The notes under the pieces are model-generated. The model was not told the origin of the DNA. It made no database searches and saw only the letters and a program-made list of their open reading frames with translations. Below, piece by piece: positions 16,411 through 25,312 of a stretch of DNA of 64,000 bases (position 1 is the stretch's first letter; each line of letters begins with the position of its first letter). The position numbers and the translations under genes were made by a program. This stretch comes from Pseudomonadota bacterium (GTDB lineage: Bacteria; Pseudomonadota; Gammaproteobacteria; Burkholderiales; Burkholderiaceae_C): positions 88,689 to 152,688 of the forward strand of contig JAKOYD010000035.1 in the NCBI GenBank assembly GCA_029780695.1, in the 5' to 3' direction.

Positions 16411-17445
16411 ATGGCGCACGCTGTGCGGGACGGCGCGCCCGCCGCGCCGCGCTCGCGCGCCGCCGTGCTGGTCATGGGCCTGCTGGCGCTGTCGTTGCTG
16501 GCGGCCGTCGTCGGCGCCAGCGTCGGCAGCACCGGCTTCGAAAGCCTGCTGCGCGCCGCGCGCGACCCCGTGGCGTGGCAGATCGTGACCGACATTCGCC
16601 TGCCGCGCACGCTGGGTGCCTGGCTGGCGGGCGCGCTGCTGGGGCTGGCGGGTGCGGTGGCGCAGGGGTTGTTTCGCAACCCGCTGGCCGACCCGTTTCT
16701 GCTGGGCAGCGCCTCCGGCGCCATGCTGGCGGTGGCCGTGGCCTTGGCGCTGTGGGGCGCGCCGGTGGCGGCCGCATCGTGGGTGGCCAAGCTGGGGCTG
16801 ACGGGCGCGGCCTTTGTCGGCGCCCTGGGCGGCGTGCTGCTGACGCTGCTGCTGGCGCAGGGCGTGCAGCACACGCTGCGTCTGCTGCTGGCCGGCGTGG
16901 TGGTGGGTTACGTGCTGGGCGCGGTGAAAGACCTGGTCACCCTGGCCGCGCCCGACGTGCTGACCGGCATGCTGTCCTTCATGCTGGGCAACACCGGCCT
17001 CATCGGCTGGGACGCCTGCGGCGTGATGGCGGCCGTGCTGGTGCCGCTGGCGCTGCTGGCCTGGGCGTCGGCGCGCGTGCTGGACGGGCTGGCCCTGGGC
17101 GAAGCCACCGCGCACAGCCTGGGTCTGCCGCTGGCGCCGCTGCGCGCCACGCTGATCGGCGTGCTGGCGCTGGCCACCGGCACCGCGGTGGCGCAGGCCG
17201 GGCTGATCGGCTTCGTCGGCCTGGCCGCGCCGCACCTGGTGCGCGGGCTGGCGCGCGTCACGCATGGGCCGCTGGTGCTGCTGTCGGCGCTGGCCGGCGG
17301 GCTGCTGCTGGCCAGCGCCGACATCCTGTCGCGCGTGCTCATCGCGCCGCAAGAGCTGCCGGTGGGCGTGCTGACGGCGGTGCTGGGCGGCAGCTACCTG
17401 CTGTGGCTGATGTACGTCCGCACACGGCGCGGAGGGCAGCAATGA
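16411..17445 (+). CDS. btuC: Vitamin B12 ABC transporter permease (FecCD family)
   Basis: Inner-membrane permease of 344 residues with about ten helices, which forms the corrinoid channel with BtuF and BtuD. FecCD family landmarks are DIRLPRTLGAWLAGALLGLA, the GLFRNPLADPFLLGSASGA loop and the cytoplasmic coupling region near GFVGLAAPHLVRGLARVTHG. The start is given as ATG 16411. A TTG at 16390 overlaps the btuF stop (TTGA) in frame and could give seven more residues with translational coupling. It overlaps btuD by ATGA. Confidence 0.94.
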   Translation: MAHAVRDGAPAAPRSRAAVLVMGLLALSLLAAVVGASVGSTGFESLLRAARDPVAWQIVTDIRLPRTLGAWLAGALLGLAGAVAQGLFRNPLADPFLLGSASGAMLAVAVALALWGAPVAAASWVAKLGLTGAAFVGALGGVLLTLLLAQGVQHTLRLLLAGVVVGYVLGAVKDLVTLAAPDVLTGMLSFMLGNTGLIGWDACGVMAAVLVPLALLAWASARVLDGLALGEATAHSLGLPLAPLRATLIGVLALATGTAVAQAGLIGFVGLAAPHLVRGLARVTHGPLVLLSALAGGLLLASADILSRVLIAPQELPVGVLTAVLGGSYLLWLMYVRTRRGGQQ

Positions 17446-18263
17446 CCCACGCGCGCACCCCCGCCCACGCTGCGCACTTGGCCGCGCTGGGTCTGCAGTC
17501 CACGGCCACCCGCATCGGCAAGGCGCGCATCCTGGGCGACATTGACCTGCGCCTGCCCGCGGGCCGCTGGACGGCCATCGTCGGCCCCAACGGCGCGGGC
17601 AAGTCCACGCTGCTGCGCGTGATGGCCGGACTGCTGCCGACCGATGGGGCGGTGCAGCTGCACGGCCGACCGCTGGCCGACTGGCCGCCGCGCGAGCGCG
17701 CGCGCCAGCTGGCCTGGCTGGGGCAGGGCGAAGCGGGCGCCGAAGACCTGATCGCCTACGACGTGGTGCTGTTGGGCCGCCTGCCGCACCGCGCCTGGCT
17801 GGCGCCGCCGTCGGCCGCCGACCATGCCGCCGTGCAGCGCGCGCTGGCCGACATGCAGGTGGCGCACTTGCAGGCGCGCCGGCTGAGCGACCTGTCGGGC
17901 GGCGAGCGCCAGCGCGTGCTGCTGGCGCGCGCGCTGGCGGTGGAGGCGCCGGTGCTGCTGATGGACGAGCCGCTGGCTCACCTCGACCCGCCGCACCAGG
18001 CCGACTGGCTGGGCAGCGTGCGCGCGCTGGTGGCCGCGGGCGGCACCGTGGTCAGCGTGCTGCATGAACTGGGCATGGCCCTGCAGGCCGACGATCTGCT
18101 GATCGTGCGCGCGGGCCGCATCGCCCACCATGGGCCCTGCGGCAGCGCCGCGACGCACGTCGCGCTGCAGGCCGCCTTCGATGGGCGCATCGGCGTCCAC
18201 CAGGTGCACGACCACTGGGTGGCGCTGCCCCGCACGCCTGAGGAGCGCATCCATGCAGATTGA
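17442..18263 (+). CDS. btuD: Vitamin B12 ABC transporter ATP-binding protein
   Basis: Cytoplasmic ATPase of 273 residues that powers the BtuCDF importer. The Walker A is GPNGAGKST near residues 48-56; the signature is LSGGERQRVLLARAL. The Walker B is VLLMDEPLAHLD, followed by the H-loop VLHELGMAL. The Q-loop position has WLGQG. The start ATG 17442 overlaps the btuC stop (ATGA), and the 3' end overlaps btuR by 11 bases. Confidence 0.95.
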   Translation: MTHARTPAHAAHLAALGLQSTATRIGKARILGDIDLRLPAGRWTAIVGPNGAGKSTLLRVMAGLLPTDGAVQLHGRPLADWPPRERARQLAWLGQGEAGAEDLIAYDVVLLGRLPHRAWLAPPSAADHAAVQRALADMQVAHLQARRLSDLSGGERQRVLLARALAVEAPVLLMDEPLAHLDPPHQADWLGSVRALVAAGGTVVSVLHELGMALQADDLLIVRAGRIAHHGPCGSAATHVALQAAFDGRIGVHQVHDHWVALPRTPEERIHAD

Positions 18264-18834
18264 ACAGCCGCCCACCGAAAAGCGCCACGACCGCCCCGAG
18301 GGTGAGCGCCGCGGCCTGGTCATCGTCAACACCGGCGACGGCAAGGGCAAGAGCACGGCCGCCTTCGGGCTGGCGCTGCGCGCCTTCGGCCGCCAGCACG
18401 TGCATGGCAAGCAGGTGAAGATTTTCCAGTTCATGAAGGTGCCTACGGCGCGCTTTGGCGAACACCGCATGTTCGAGCAGATCGGCCTGCCCATCGAAGG
18501 GCTGGGTGACGGCTTCAGCTGGAAGAGCAAGGACCTGGCCCATTCCGGCCAGTTGGCGCGCGACGGCTGGCAGAAGGCCAAGGCGGCCATCCTGGACGGC
18601 CAGCACTTCCTGGTCGTGCTGGACGAAATCACCTATCCGCTGATCTACGGCTGGCTGCCATTAGATGACGTGCTACACACTTTGCAGCAGCGACCGAAGG
18701 ACGTGCACGTGTGCCTCACGGGCCGACGTTGCCCGCAAGAGATCATCGACGTGGCCGACACGGTGACCGAGATGACCCTGGTCAAGCACGCCTTCAAGGC
18801 CGGCGTGCCGGCGCAGCGCGGCATCGAGGACTGA
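18253..18834 (+). CDS. btuR: Cob(I)yrinic acid a,c-diamide adenosyltransferase
   Basis: CobA/CobO/BtuR-type ATP:corrinoid adenosyltransferase of 193 residues. It transfers adenosyl from ATP to cob(I)alamin or its precursors, completing the upper ligand of coenzyme B12. The unusual P-loop NTGDGKGKSTAAFG is near residues 26-39, and LVVLDEITYPLIYGWL and VCLTGRRCPQEIIDVADTVT are family landmarks. It overlaps btuD and lies four bases upstream of ogt. Acting on freshly imported corrinoids fits its place after the transporter genes. Confidence 0.95.
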   Translation: MQIEQPPTEKRHDRPEGERRGLVIVNTGDGKGKSTAAFGLALRAFGRQHVHGKQVKIFQFMKVPTARFGEHRMFEQIGLPIEGLGDGFSWKSKDLAHSGQLARDGWQKAKAAILDGQHFLVVLDEITYPLIYGWLPLDDVLHTLQQRPKDVHVCLTGRRCPQEIIDVADTVTEMTLVKHAFKAGVPAQRGIED

Positions 18835-18838
18835 CCCC

Positions 18839-19372
18839 ATGGCACCGCTGATCGAACACCATTACGACACGCCGCTGGGCGACATGGTGGCGCTGTTCAC
18901 GCCGCGCGGCCTGAGTCTGCTGGAGTTCAGCCAGCACACCCGGGGGCTCGACGCCGAATGGCGCGCCGTCGAGCGCCACGCCGGCGCGGCCGCCACGCCG
19001 GGCGCCGATGCGCGCACGCGGGCGCTGGGTGAAGAGATCGCCGCGTATTTCAACGGCCAGCAGACAAGCTTCAAGACGCCGCTCGACTGCGTCGGCACGC
19101 CGTTTCAGCAGCGCGTGTGGCAGGCGCTGCTGCACATCCCCTACGGCGAAACCCGCAGCTACGGCGAACAAGCCTGGCAGATGGGTCAGCCCACCGCCAC
19201 GCGCGCGGTGGCGGCCGCCAACGGCCAGAACAAGATCGCAGTCATCGTGCCCTGTCACCGCGTGATCGGCAGCAACGGCCGCCTGACCGGCTACGGCGGC
19301 GGCCTGCCGCGCAAGCAATGGCTGCTGGCACTGGAGCGCACCGGCGCGCCACCGCAAGACCTGATCCGTTAA
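18839..19372 (+). CDS. ogt: Methylated-DNA--[protein]-cysteine S-methyltransferase
   Basis: Suicide DNA-repair protein of 177 residues that removes methyl groups from O6-methylguanine. The active-site motif IVPCHRVI places the acceptor cysteine at C139. [20 protein letters not shown] and the [11 protein letters not shown] helix form the HTH-like DNA-binding domain, and the C-terminal [16 protein letters not shown] is complete. It follows btuR by four bases and precedes bioB by 28. It has no biochemical link to cobalamin, so it is a passenger in this operon. Confidence 0.93.
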   Translation: MAPLIEHHYDTPLGDMVALFTPRGLSLLEFSQHTRGLDAEWRAVERHAGAAATPGADARTRALGEEIAAYFNGQQTSFKTPLDCVGTPFQQRVWQALLHIPYGETRSYGEQAWQMGQPTATRAVAAANGQNKIAVIVPCHRVIGSNGRLTGYGGGLPRKQWLLALERTGAPPQDLIR

Positions 19373-19400
19373 CCCCCCACATCACCAGGAGAACCCCCGC

Positions 19401-20429
19401 ATGTCGCAAACCGTGCTCGCCGAGCAAGCCATCACCCTGCACAAGCGCCCCGCGCCGCCCACGGGCACCGAGCGCTGGTCGGTCGACCACATCGAAGCGC
19501 TGCTCAACCTGCCCTTCAACGACCTGTTGTGGCAGGCGCAGCAGGTGCACCGCCAGCACTTTGACGCCAACGAAGTCGAGCTGGCCACGCTGCTGTCCGT
19601 CAAGACCGGCGGCTGCCCCGAAGACTGCGGCTACTGCCCGCAATCGGTGCACTACGACACCGGCGTGAAGGCCGAAAAGCTGATGGAAAGCGGCGCCGTC
19701 CGGCAAGCCGCGCAGGCCGCCAAGGCCGCCGGCGCCACGCGCTTTTGCATGGGCGCCGCCTGGCGCGCGCCCAAGGACCGCGACATCGACGCCGTGGCCG
19801 AGCTGGTGCGCACGGTGAAGGACGTGGGGCTGGAAGCCTGCGTCACCCTGGGCATGCTGGCCGACGGCCAGGCCGAGCGGTTGAAGCACGCCGGCCTCGA
19901 CTACTACAACCACAACCTCGACTGCGCGCCCGACTTCTACGGCGACATCATCAGCACGCGCGACTACCAGGACCGGCTCGACACGCTGGACCGCGTGCGC
20001 GGCGCGGGCGTCAAGGTCTGCTCGGGCGGCATCGTCGGCATGGGCGAATCGCGCCGCCAGCGCGCGGCGTTGATCGCGCAACTGGCCAACCTGCCCGAGG
20101 TGCCCGAAAGCGTGCCCATCAACCACCTGGTCAAGGTCGAAGGCACGCCGCTGGCCGCCCAGCCCGATCTGGACCCGTTCGAGTTCGTCCGCATGATCGC
20201 CGCGGCCCGCATCACCATGCCCGCTGCACGCGTGCGCCTGTCGGCCGGCCGCCAGCAGATGGGCGAAGCGGTGCAGGCGCTGTGCTTTCTGGCCGGCGCC
20301 AACAGCATCTTCTACGGCGAAAAACTGCTGACCACCGGCAACCCCGATGTCGGCGCGGACCGCGTGCTGTTCGAGCGGCTGGGCATTCACGGCCGCGCCA
20401 GCGTGCCGGGCATGGACGAGAGGCTTTGA
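19401..20429 (+). CDS. bioB: Biotin synthase
   Basis: Radical-SAM enzyme of 342 residues that inserts sulfur into dethiobiotin to make biotin. The cluster cysteines are C72, C76 and C79 (CPEDCGYC); further landmarks are [28 protein letters not shown] and the final [15 protein letters not shown]. The ATG 19401 has a good AGGAGA ribosome binding site. Its stop overlaps a TTG start of cobD (TTGA). No other bio genes are near; it sits between corrinoid salvage genes. Confidence 0.97.
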   Translation: MSQTVLAEQAITLHKRPAPPTGTERWSVDHIEALLNLPFNDLLWQAQQVHRQHFDANEVELATLLSVKTGGCPEDCGYCPQSVHYDTGVKAEKLMESGAVRQAAQAAKAAGATRFCMGAAWRAPKDRDIDAVAELVRTVKDVGLEACVTLGMLADGQAERLKHAGLDYYNHNLDCAPDFYGDIISTRDYQDRLDTLDRVRGAGVKVCSGGIVGMGESRRQRAALIAQLANLPEVPESVPINHLVKVEGTPLAAQPDLDPFEFVRMIAAARITMPAARVRLSAGRQQMGEAVQALCFLAGANSIFYGEKLLTTGNPDVGADRVLFERLGIHGRASVPGMDERL

Positions 20430-21403
20430 CAAACGGGTTCGCATCGTTGGGCGACGCCAACGCGTTGCTGCTGGCCCTGGCACCCGCGCTCGCCATCGCC
20501 ATCGACCGGCTGCTGGGCGAGCCGGCGCTGCGCTGGCATCCGGTGGCGTGGATGGGGCGCTGGCTGGCCTGGGCGGGCGAGCGGCTGGCGCCGCGCGCGG
20601 GGGCGCCGCGCGTGCTGTCCGATGCAAGGGTGTTCTGGTTCGCGGCGCTGTCCTGGTGCGGTGCGGCTGCTGCGATTTTTGCAGCGGCGTGGCTGCTGCA
20701 GGCGTGGGTGCTGTCGCAGCCGGCGTGGCTGGCGGCGCTGGCGCTGGGGCTGTTTTTGAAGCCGCTGCTGTCCTGGGCCATGCTGCACGACGAGGTGCTG
20801 GGCGTGGAGCGGGCGCTGGGTGAATCGCTGGACGCCGGGCGCGCGCAGCTGGCGCGGCTGGTGAGCCGCGACGTGCGCGAGCTGTCGCCGCACCAGGTGC
20901 GCGAAAGCGCCATCGAATCGCTGGCCGAGAACCTGAACGATTCGGTGGTGGCGCCGCTGTTCTGGTTCGTGCTGCTGGGGCTGCCGGGGGCGGCGCTGTT
21001 CCGCTTTGCCAACACGGCCGACGCCATGTGGGGCTATCGCGGCGAGCGCGGCGGGCGCGACTGGACCTGGGCCGGCAAGTGGGCGGCGCGCGCCGACGAC
21101 GTGCTGGCCTGGGTGCCCGCGCGCATCACGGCGGCGCTGATCGCGCTGCTGGGCGGCGCGCAGGGGCCGGGGCGGCTGGCGGCCGAGGCCACGCGCACAC
21201 CGTCGCCCAACGGCGGCTGGCCGATGGCGGCCATGGCCATTGCGCTGGGCGTGCACCTGCGCAAGCCGGGCGTCTACACGCTCAACCCCGAAGGCCGCGC
21301 GCCCGCCGCCGCCGACACGGTGCGCGCCTGCGCCATCGCCAGCCGCGCGGTGCTGGCGGCCACATTGCTGGCGTGCGCGGTGTGGCTGGGGGTGCTGCTG
21401 TGA
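20426..21403 (+). CDS. cobD: Adenosylcobinamide-phosphate synthase CobD/CbiB
   Basis: Membrane enzyme of 325 residues that attaches aminopropanol (or its phosphate) to adenosylcobyric acid. Landmarks are [40 protein letters not shown] followed by [10 protein letters not shown], and the [10 protein letters not shown] region, with several hydrophobic helices. No ATG lies near the start; the TTG at 20426 overlapping the bioB stop is used here, with another TTG at 20447 as an alternative. The stop overlaps an in-frame GTG of cobC. Confidence 0.9.
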   Translation: MTNGFASLGDANALLLALAPALAIAIDRLLGEPALRWHPVAWMGRWLAWAGERLAPRAGAPRVLSDARVFWFAALSWCGAAAAIFAAAWLLQAWVLSQPAWLAALALGLFLKPLLSWAMLHDEVLGVERALGESLDAGRAQLARLVSRDVRELSPHQVRESAIESLAENLNDSVVAPLFWFVLLGLPGAALFRFANTADAMWGYRGERGGRDWTWAGKWAARADDVLAWVPARITAALIALLGGAQGPGRLAAEATRTPSPNGGWPMAAMAIALGVHLRKPGVYTLNPEGRAPAAADTVRACAIASRAVLAATLLACAVWLGVLL

Positions 21404-21420
21404 ACCGGCTGCCTGAACCG

Positions 21421-21470
21421 AATGGGCCGCTGGCGCTTGTCCCATCTGCGCAGGCAGCTATGAATATGGA
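21421..21470 (-). repeat. GATAGCT element (family A), copy 3, at the cobC start
   Basis: The sequence GGCCGCTGGCGCTTGTCCCA followed by CTGCGCAGGCAGCTATGAAT is the element in reverse orientation. Its AGCTATG supplies the ATG at 21460, a candidate cobC start codon. The in-frame upstream translation, PNGPLALVPSAQAAMNM, resembles the other repeat-encoded peptides. Confidence 0.7.
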
Positions 21471-22485
21471 AGCGATTCACGGCGGCCCCGACGCGCTGGG
21501 CGTGCCGCTGCACGATTTGTCGAGCAACGCCAACGCCTGCGGCCCGCACGCACCCACGGTGCAGGCGCTGCGCGCGGTCGACGCGCGGCATTACCCCGAC
21601 CCGGCGTACACGGCGCTGGTCGTGCAACTGGCGGCGTGGCACGGCGTGGCGCCGGGGCGCATCGTGGTGGCGGCCAGCGGCAGCGAATTCATCCAGCGCA
21701 TCAGCGTGGCCGTGGCGCTGCAGGCGGGGCAGGGCGCGGGCGTGTGGCTGCCGCGGCATGCCTATGGCGACTACGCACGCGCCGCGCAGGCGGCCGGCCT
21801 GCGGCGCGTGGCCGACCCGGCGCAGGCCGCGCTGCGGTGGGCGTGCGAGCCGTCCAGCCCGCTCGGGCAGGCGCAGCCGGGCCTGGCCGCGCAGGTGGCC
21901 GCGTTGCGCGCGGGGCAGACGCTGGTGCTGGACCAGGCCTACGAGCCGCTGCGGCTGGACGGCACGCCGTCGCTGCAGGGTGACGCATTGCAGCGCGTGT
22001 GGCAGCTGGTCACGCCCAACAAGGCGCTGGGGCTGACCGGCGTGCGCGCTGCCTACGCCATCGCCCCGCGCGCTGCCGACCCTGCGCTGCTGGCCCGGGT
22101 GCGCGCGCTGGCGCCGTCGTGGCCGCTGGGCGCGCACGGCGTGGCGCTGCTGCAGTGCTGGGCCAGCGTGGACGCGCACGACTGGCTGGCCGACTGCCGC
22201 GCCACGCTGCGGCCCTGGAAGGCGCGGCAGATGCGTTTGCTGGCCGCCGAAGGCTGGCAGGTGCTGCCGTCGGACGCTAACTTTTTTGTAGCTGTACCCG
22301 AAGACCGGGTCAGCGCTGGAGGGCGAAGTAGCATGAATCCATGGCTCGACGGCCTGCGCCGCCAGGGCTTCAAGCTGCGCGACTGCGCCAGCTTTGGCCT
22401 GCCCGGCCACGTGCGCCTGTCGGTGGCAGCGCCCGCCACGCAGGACGCCCTGTTGCGCGCCCTGCGCTGCGAGGTGCCGGCATGA
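21460..22485 (+). CDS. cobC: Threonine-phosphate decarboxylase
   Basis: PLP-dependent aminotransferase-fold enzyme of 341 residues making (R)-1-amino-2-propanol phosphate for the cobalamin nucleotide loop. HGGPDALGVPLHDLSSNANA is the typical N-terminus. VVAASGSEFIQR binds the cofactor phosphate, VLDQAYEPL provides the Asp/Tyr pair, and LVTPNKALGLTGVR carries the PLP lysine. The start is placed at ATG 21460. An in-frame GTG at 21400 overlapping the cobD stop would add 20 residues, all from a family A repeat. A second repeat copy lies at residues 274-290. It overlaps cobQ (ATGA). Confidence 0.88.
   Translation: MNMEAIHGGPDALGVPLHDLSSNANACGPHAPTVQALRAVDARHYPDPAYTALVVQLAAWHGVAPGRIVVAASGSEFIQRISVAVALQAGQGAGVWLPRHAYGDYARAAQAAGLRRVADPAQAALRWACEPSSPLGQAQPGLAAQVAALRAGQTLVLDQAYEPLRLDGTPSLQGDALQRVWQLVTPNKALGLTGVRAAYAIAPRAADPALLARVRALAPSWPLGAHGVALLQCWASVDAHDWLADCRATLRPWKARQMRLLAAEGWQVLPSDANFFVAVPEDRVSAGGRSSMNPWLDGLRRQGFKLRDCASFGLPGHVRLSVAAPATQDALLRALRCEVPA
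22278..22326 (+). repeat. GATAGCT element (family A), copy 4, inside cobC
   Basis: TTTTTTGTAGCTGTACCCGA followed by CGGGTCAGCGCTGGAGGGCGA is a degenerate copy. It is the only intragenic copy read in the GTAGCT direction by its host gene. It is translated as FFVAVPEDRVSAGGR between two conserved parts of CobC. Confidence 0.5.
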
Positions 22486-24020
22486 CCGCCCGCTGCGTGA
22501 TGGTGCTGGGCACCAGCAGCGGCGCCGGCAAGAGCTGGCTGGCCACCGCGCTGTGCCGCCACTACGCCCAGCAGGGCCTGAAGGTGGCGCCGTTCAAGGC
22601 GCAGAACATGAGCAACAACGCCCGCGTGGTGCCCGCCGCCGAAGGGCGCATGGGCGAAATCGGCAGCGCGCAGTACTTCCAGGCGCTGGCCGCGCGCGCC
22701 GTGCCCGACGTGCGCATGAACCCGTTGCTGCTCAAACCCGAGGCCGACACGCACAGCCAGGTGGTGCTGATGGGGCAGGTCAGCCGCGAGCTGACGGCGC
22801 TGCCGTGGCGCGGGCGCAGCGCCCACGTGTGGCCGCAGATCGCCGCCGCGCTGGATGCCTTGCGCACCGAGCACGACGTGGTGGTGATCGAAGGCGCCGG
22901 TTCGCCGGCCGAGATCAACCTGATGGACAGCGATGTGGTCAACCTGCGCGTGGCGCGCCACGCCGATGCGCGCTGCCTGCTGGTGGCCGACATCGACCGC
23001 GGCGGCGCCTTCGCGCACCTGTACGGCACCTGGGCGCTGCTGCCAGAGGGCGACCGCGCGCGCATCGCCGGCTTCGTGCTCAACAAGTTCCGCGGCGATG
23101 CGAGCCTGCTGGCCCCGGCGCCGGAGCAGTTGCAGGCGCTGACCGGCGTGCCCACCGTGGCGGTGGTGCCCATGCGCTTCGGCCATGGGCTGCCCGAGGA
23201 GGACGGCGTGTTCGACGCAGCGGCGACGCAGGCGCACGCACCGCTTCAAGCGGAATCGGCCGCCAGCGCTTTACCAACAGGCGGCGGCAGCTATGGTAAT
23301 GATAGTGAAACCGTGCCGCGCCGCATCGCCGTCATCGCCTATCCGCGCATCAGCAACCTGGACGAATTCCAGCCGCTGAAGAACGTGCCCGGCGTCACGC
23401 TGACCTGGGCGCGCACCCCCGCCGCGCTGCACGGCGCCGACACCGTCATCCTGCCCGGCAGCAAGGCCACCGCCGCCGACCTGGCGTGGCTGCGCGCGCA
23501 GGGGCTGGACGCGGCCATCGCGCAGCATGCCGCGCGCGGCGGCCGCGTGCTGGGCATCTGCGGCGGCCTGCAGATGCTGGGCGAAGCGCTGATCGACCTG
23601 CACGGGGTGGAATCGCTGGGCAACGCGCCGGGCCTGGGGCTGCTGCCGCTGGTCACCAGCTTCGAGCCCGACAAGACCCTGCGCCGCACGCAGGCCCGCT
23701 TTGGCGATGTGGCCGGCGCGTGGTCGGCGCTGTCGGGCGTCGCCGCGGTCGGCTACGAAATACACGCCGGCCAGACCGCGCAACACCCCGCCATGGCCGC
23801 CCAGGGCGACGTGGCGCGCGACGTCGTCCCCGGCCTGGCCTGGCAGAACGCCGCCGGCAACGTGCTGGGCGTGTACCTGCACGGCCTGTTCGAAGACGCC
23901 GCCGTGCTGCACGCGCTGTTCGGCGCGCGGGCGCCGTCGCTCGACGCGGTGTTCGACGGCCTGGCCGCCGAGATCGAACGGGCGTTTGCACCCGGCGCGC
24001 TGGCGTCGCTGATCGGCTGA
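22482..24020 (+). CDS. cobQ: Cobyric acid synthase
   Basis: Glutamine-dependent amidotransferase of 512 residues that amidates adenosyl-cobyrinic acid a,c-diamide at four positions to cobyric acid. The N-terminal dethiobiotin-synthetase-like domain has the P-loop GTSSGAGKSW and FKAQNMSNNA. The C-terminal type 1 glutaminase domain has the nucleophile in LGICGGLQML and a His in YLHGLFED. Residues 255-277, between the domains, come from a family A repeat. It overlaps cobC (ATGA). In a pathway without ring-synthesis genes it may act on scavenged intermediates. Confidence 0.95.
   Translation: MTARCVMVLGTSSGAGKSWLATALCRHYAQQGLKVAPFKAQNMSNNARVVPAAEGRMGEIGSAQYFQALAARAVPDVRMNPLLLKPEADTHSQVVLMGQVSRELTALPWRGRSAHVWPQIAAALDALRTEHDVVVIEGAGSPAEINLMDSDVVNLRVARHADARCLLVADIDRGGAFAHLYGTWALLPEGDRARIAGFVLNKFRGDASLLAPAPEQLQALTGVPTVAVVPMRFGHGLPEEDGVFDAAATQAHAPLQAESAASALPTGGGSYGNDSETVPRRIAVIAYPRISNLDEFQPLKNVPGVTLTWARTPAALHGADTVILPGSKATAADLAWLRAQGLDAAIAQHAARGGRVLGICGGLQMLGEALIDLHGVESLGNAPGLGLLPLVTSFEPDKTLRRTQARFGDVAGAWSALSGVAAVGYEIHAGQTAQHPAMAAQGDVARDVVPGLAWQNAAGNVLGVYLHGLFEDAAVLHALFGARAPSLDAVFDGLAAEIERAFAPGALASLIG
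23245..23310 (-). repeat. GATAGCT element (family A), copy 5, inside cobQ
   Basis: TTCAAGCGGAATCGGCCGCC, AGCGCTTTACCAACAGGCGG and CGGCAGCTATGGTAATGATA are the element in reverse. It is translated in a different frame from the other intragenic copies (ending GGGSYGND) and forms the inter-domain linker of CobQ. Confidence 0.65.
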
Positions 24021-24090
24021 CGCCGCGACCGCATGGCAACCCAACCGCCTTCATCCATGACTTCCACTAAACCCACTCACGCCTACCCGC

Positions 24091-24180
24091 CGTCATTGCC
24101 GCGCAGGCGGCAATCCATGCACCCATCGACCATCCCGACGGTGCGACCGACATGGATTGCCGCCTGCGCGGGCATGACGG
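24091..24180. repeat. REP-like long inverted repeat
   Basis: CGTCATTGCCGCGCAGGCGG followed by CAATCCATG (24091-24119) is mirrored by CATGGATTGCCGCCTGCGCG followed by GGCATGACGG (24151-24180), with about 30 bases between. The arms resemble widespread REP sequences of the GTCATTCCCGCG type. It occupies the 176-base gap between cobQ and cobT, so it would form a strong hairpin inside the operon transcript. Confidence 0.85.
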
Positions 24181-24196
24181 GCGAGGGGGGTGAGCA

Positions 24197-25258
24197 ATGA
24201 GCCGCTTGCTGCGCCACCAATCGGCGCCCGCTCTGCCCGCCGTCGACGACCTGCACGACCCCGCACTTGCCGCTGCCCTGCAGCACCGCATCGACCGCAA
24301 GACCGTGCCACACGGCGCGCTGGGGCGGCTGGCGGCGCTGGCGCTGCGGCTGGGCATGATCCTGGGCACGACCGAGCCGCGCCTGGTCGCGCCGCAGTTG
24401 GTGGTGTTTGCGGCCGACCACGGCATCGCGGCGCGCGGCGTGTCGGCCTACCCGAGCGACGTGACCTGGCAGATGGTGGGCAACTTCCTGGCCGGCGGCG
24501 CGGCGGTGAGCGTGCTGGCGCGCCAGCACGGCATCGCGCAGACGGTGGTCGACTGCGGCGTGCGGCACGACTTCGAATCAGCGCCTGGGCTGATCAGCCA
24601 CAAGATAGCGCCCGGCACGGCCGACATGAGCGCCGGCCCGGCGATGACGGCGGCGCAGTGCGCGCAGGCCATCGCCAATGGCATCGATATCGTTAAACGC
24701 CTGCCCGGCAACGCGCTGCTGCTGGGCGAGATGGGCATTGGCAACACGTCGCCCGCCAGCTGCCTGGCGGCGAGGCTGGGCGGCATCGACGTGGGTGAAG
24801 TCACCGGTGCCGGCACCGGGCTGGACGCGGCCGGCATCGCGCGCAAGACGGCGGTGCTGCGCGAGGCGCTGGCCGCCAACGCAAGTGCCACCGAGCCGCT
24901 GGACGCGCTGGCCGCGCTGGGCGGCTTCGAGATCGCCACCATGGTCGGCAGCGTGCTGCAGGCGGCGGCCGAGCGGCGCGTGATCGTGGTCGACGGCTTC
25001 ATCGCCAGCAGCGCGGTGCTGGTGGCGGCGCGGCTGTCGCCGCACGTGCTGCAGCGCTGCGTGTTTGCGCACCGATCCGACGAGCGCGGCCACGCGCGGC
25101 TGCTGCAGATGCTGGCCGCCGAGCCGCTGCTGGACATGGGCCTGCGGGTGGGCGAGGGCAGCGGTGCGGTGCTGGCCTGGCCGCTGCTGGAATCGGCCTG
25201 CCGCATCCTGAACGAGATGGCCAGCTTTGAATCGGCGGGCGTCAGTGACAAGGGTTGA
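24197..25258 (+). CDS. cobT: Nicotinate-nucleotide--dimethylbenzimidazole phosphoribosyltransferase
   Basis: Enzyme of 353 residues that makes alpha-ribazole 5'-phosphate, the activated lower-ligand base of cobalamin, from nicotinate mononucleotide and dimethylbenzimidazole. Landmarks are VVFAADHGIAARGVSAYP, LLLGEMGIGNTSPASCLAA, TGAGTGLD, and the C-terminal LDMGLRVGEGSGAVLAWPLL with the catalytic glutamate. The start ATG 24197 follows GAGGGGGGTGAG. It is separated from cobQ by a REP-like hairpin, so expression may drop here. Confidence 0.95.
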   Translation: MSRLLRHQSAPALPAVDDLHDPALAAALQHRIDRKTVPHGALGRLAALALRLGMILGTTEPRLVAPQLVVFAADHGIAARGVSAYPSDVTWQMVGNFLAGGAAVSVLARQHGIAQTVVDCGVRHDFESAPGLISHKIAPGTADMSAGPAMTAAQCAQAIANGIDIVKRLPGNALLLGEMGIGNTSPASCLAARLGGIDVGEVTGAGTGLDAAGIARKTAVLREALAANASATEPLDALAALGGFEIATMVGSVLQAAAERRVIVVDGFIASSAVLVAARLSPHVLQRCVFAHRSDERGHARLLQMLAAEPLLDMGLRVGEGSGAVLAWPLLESACRILNEMASFESAGVSDKG

Positions 25259-25260
25259 TA

Positions 25261-25310
25261 TCAAAACGATAGCTGCGGGCACTTGTCTGGCAAGCGCTGC
25301 GGCCATGAAT
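25261..25310 (+). repeat. GATAGCT element (family A), copy 6
   Basis: TCAAAACGATAGCTGCGGGC followed by ACTTGTCTGGCAAGCGCTGC and GGCC. It fills the cobT-cobS gap and ends three bases before the cobS ATG. Confidence 0.75.
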
Positions 25311-25312
25311 CC

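Noticed and set aside
15715..17442. 575-codon frame on the minus strand across btuF and btuC
   Set aside because: The product is dominated by Gln/Arg/His/Ala runs typical of antisense reading of GC-rich genes. BtuF and BtuC in the other strand have clear family motifs.
16575..17442. Upstream extension of the btuD frame into btuC (about 290 codons)
   Set aside because: The extension is Gly/Ala/Arg-rich nonsense overlapping a well-defined permease; ATG 17442 gives a normal BtuD length.
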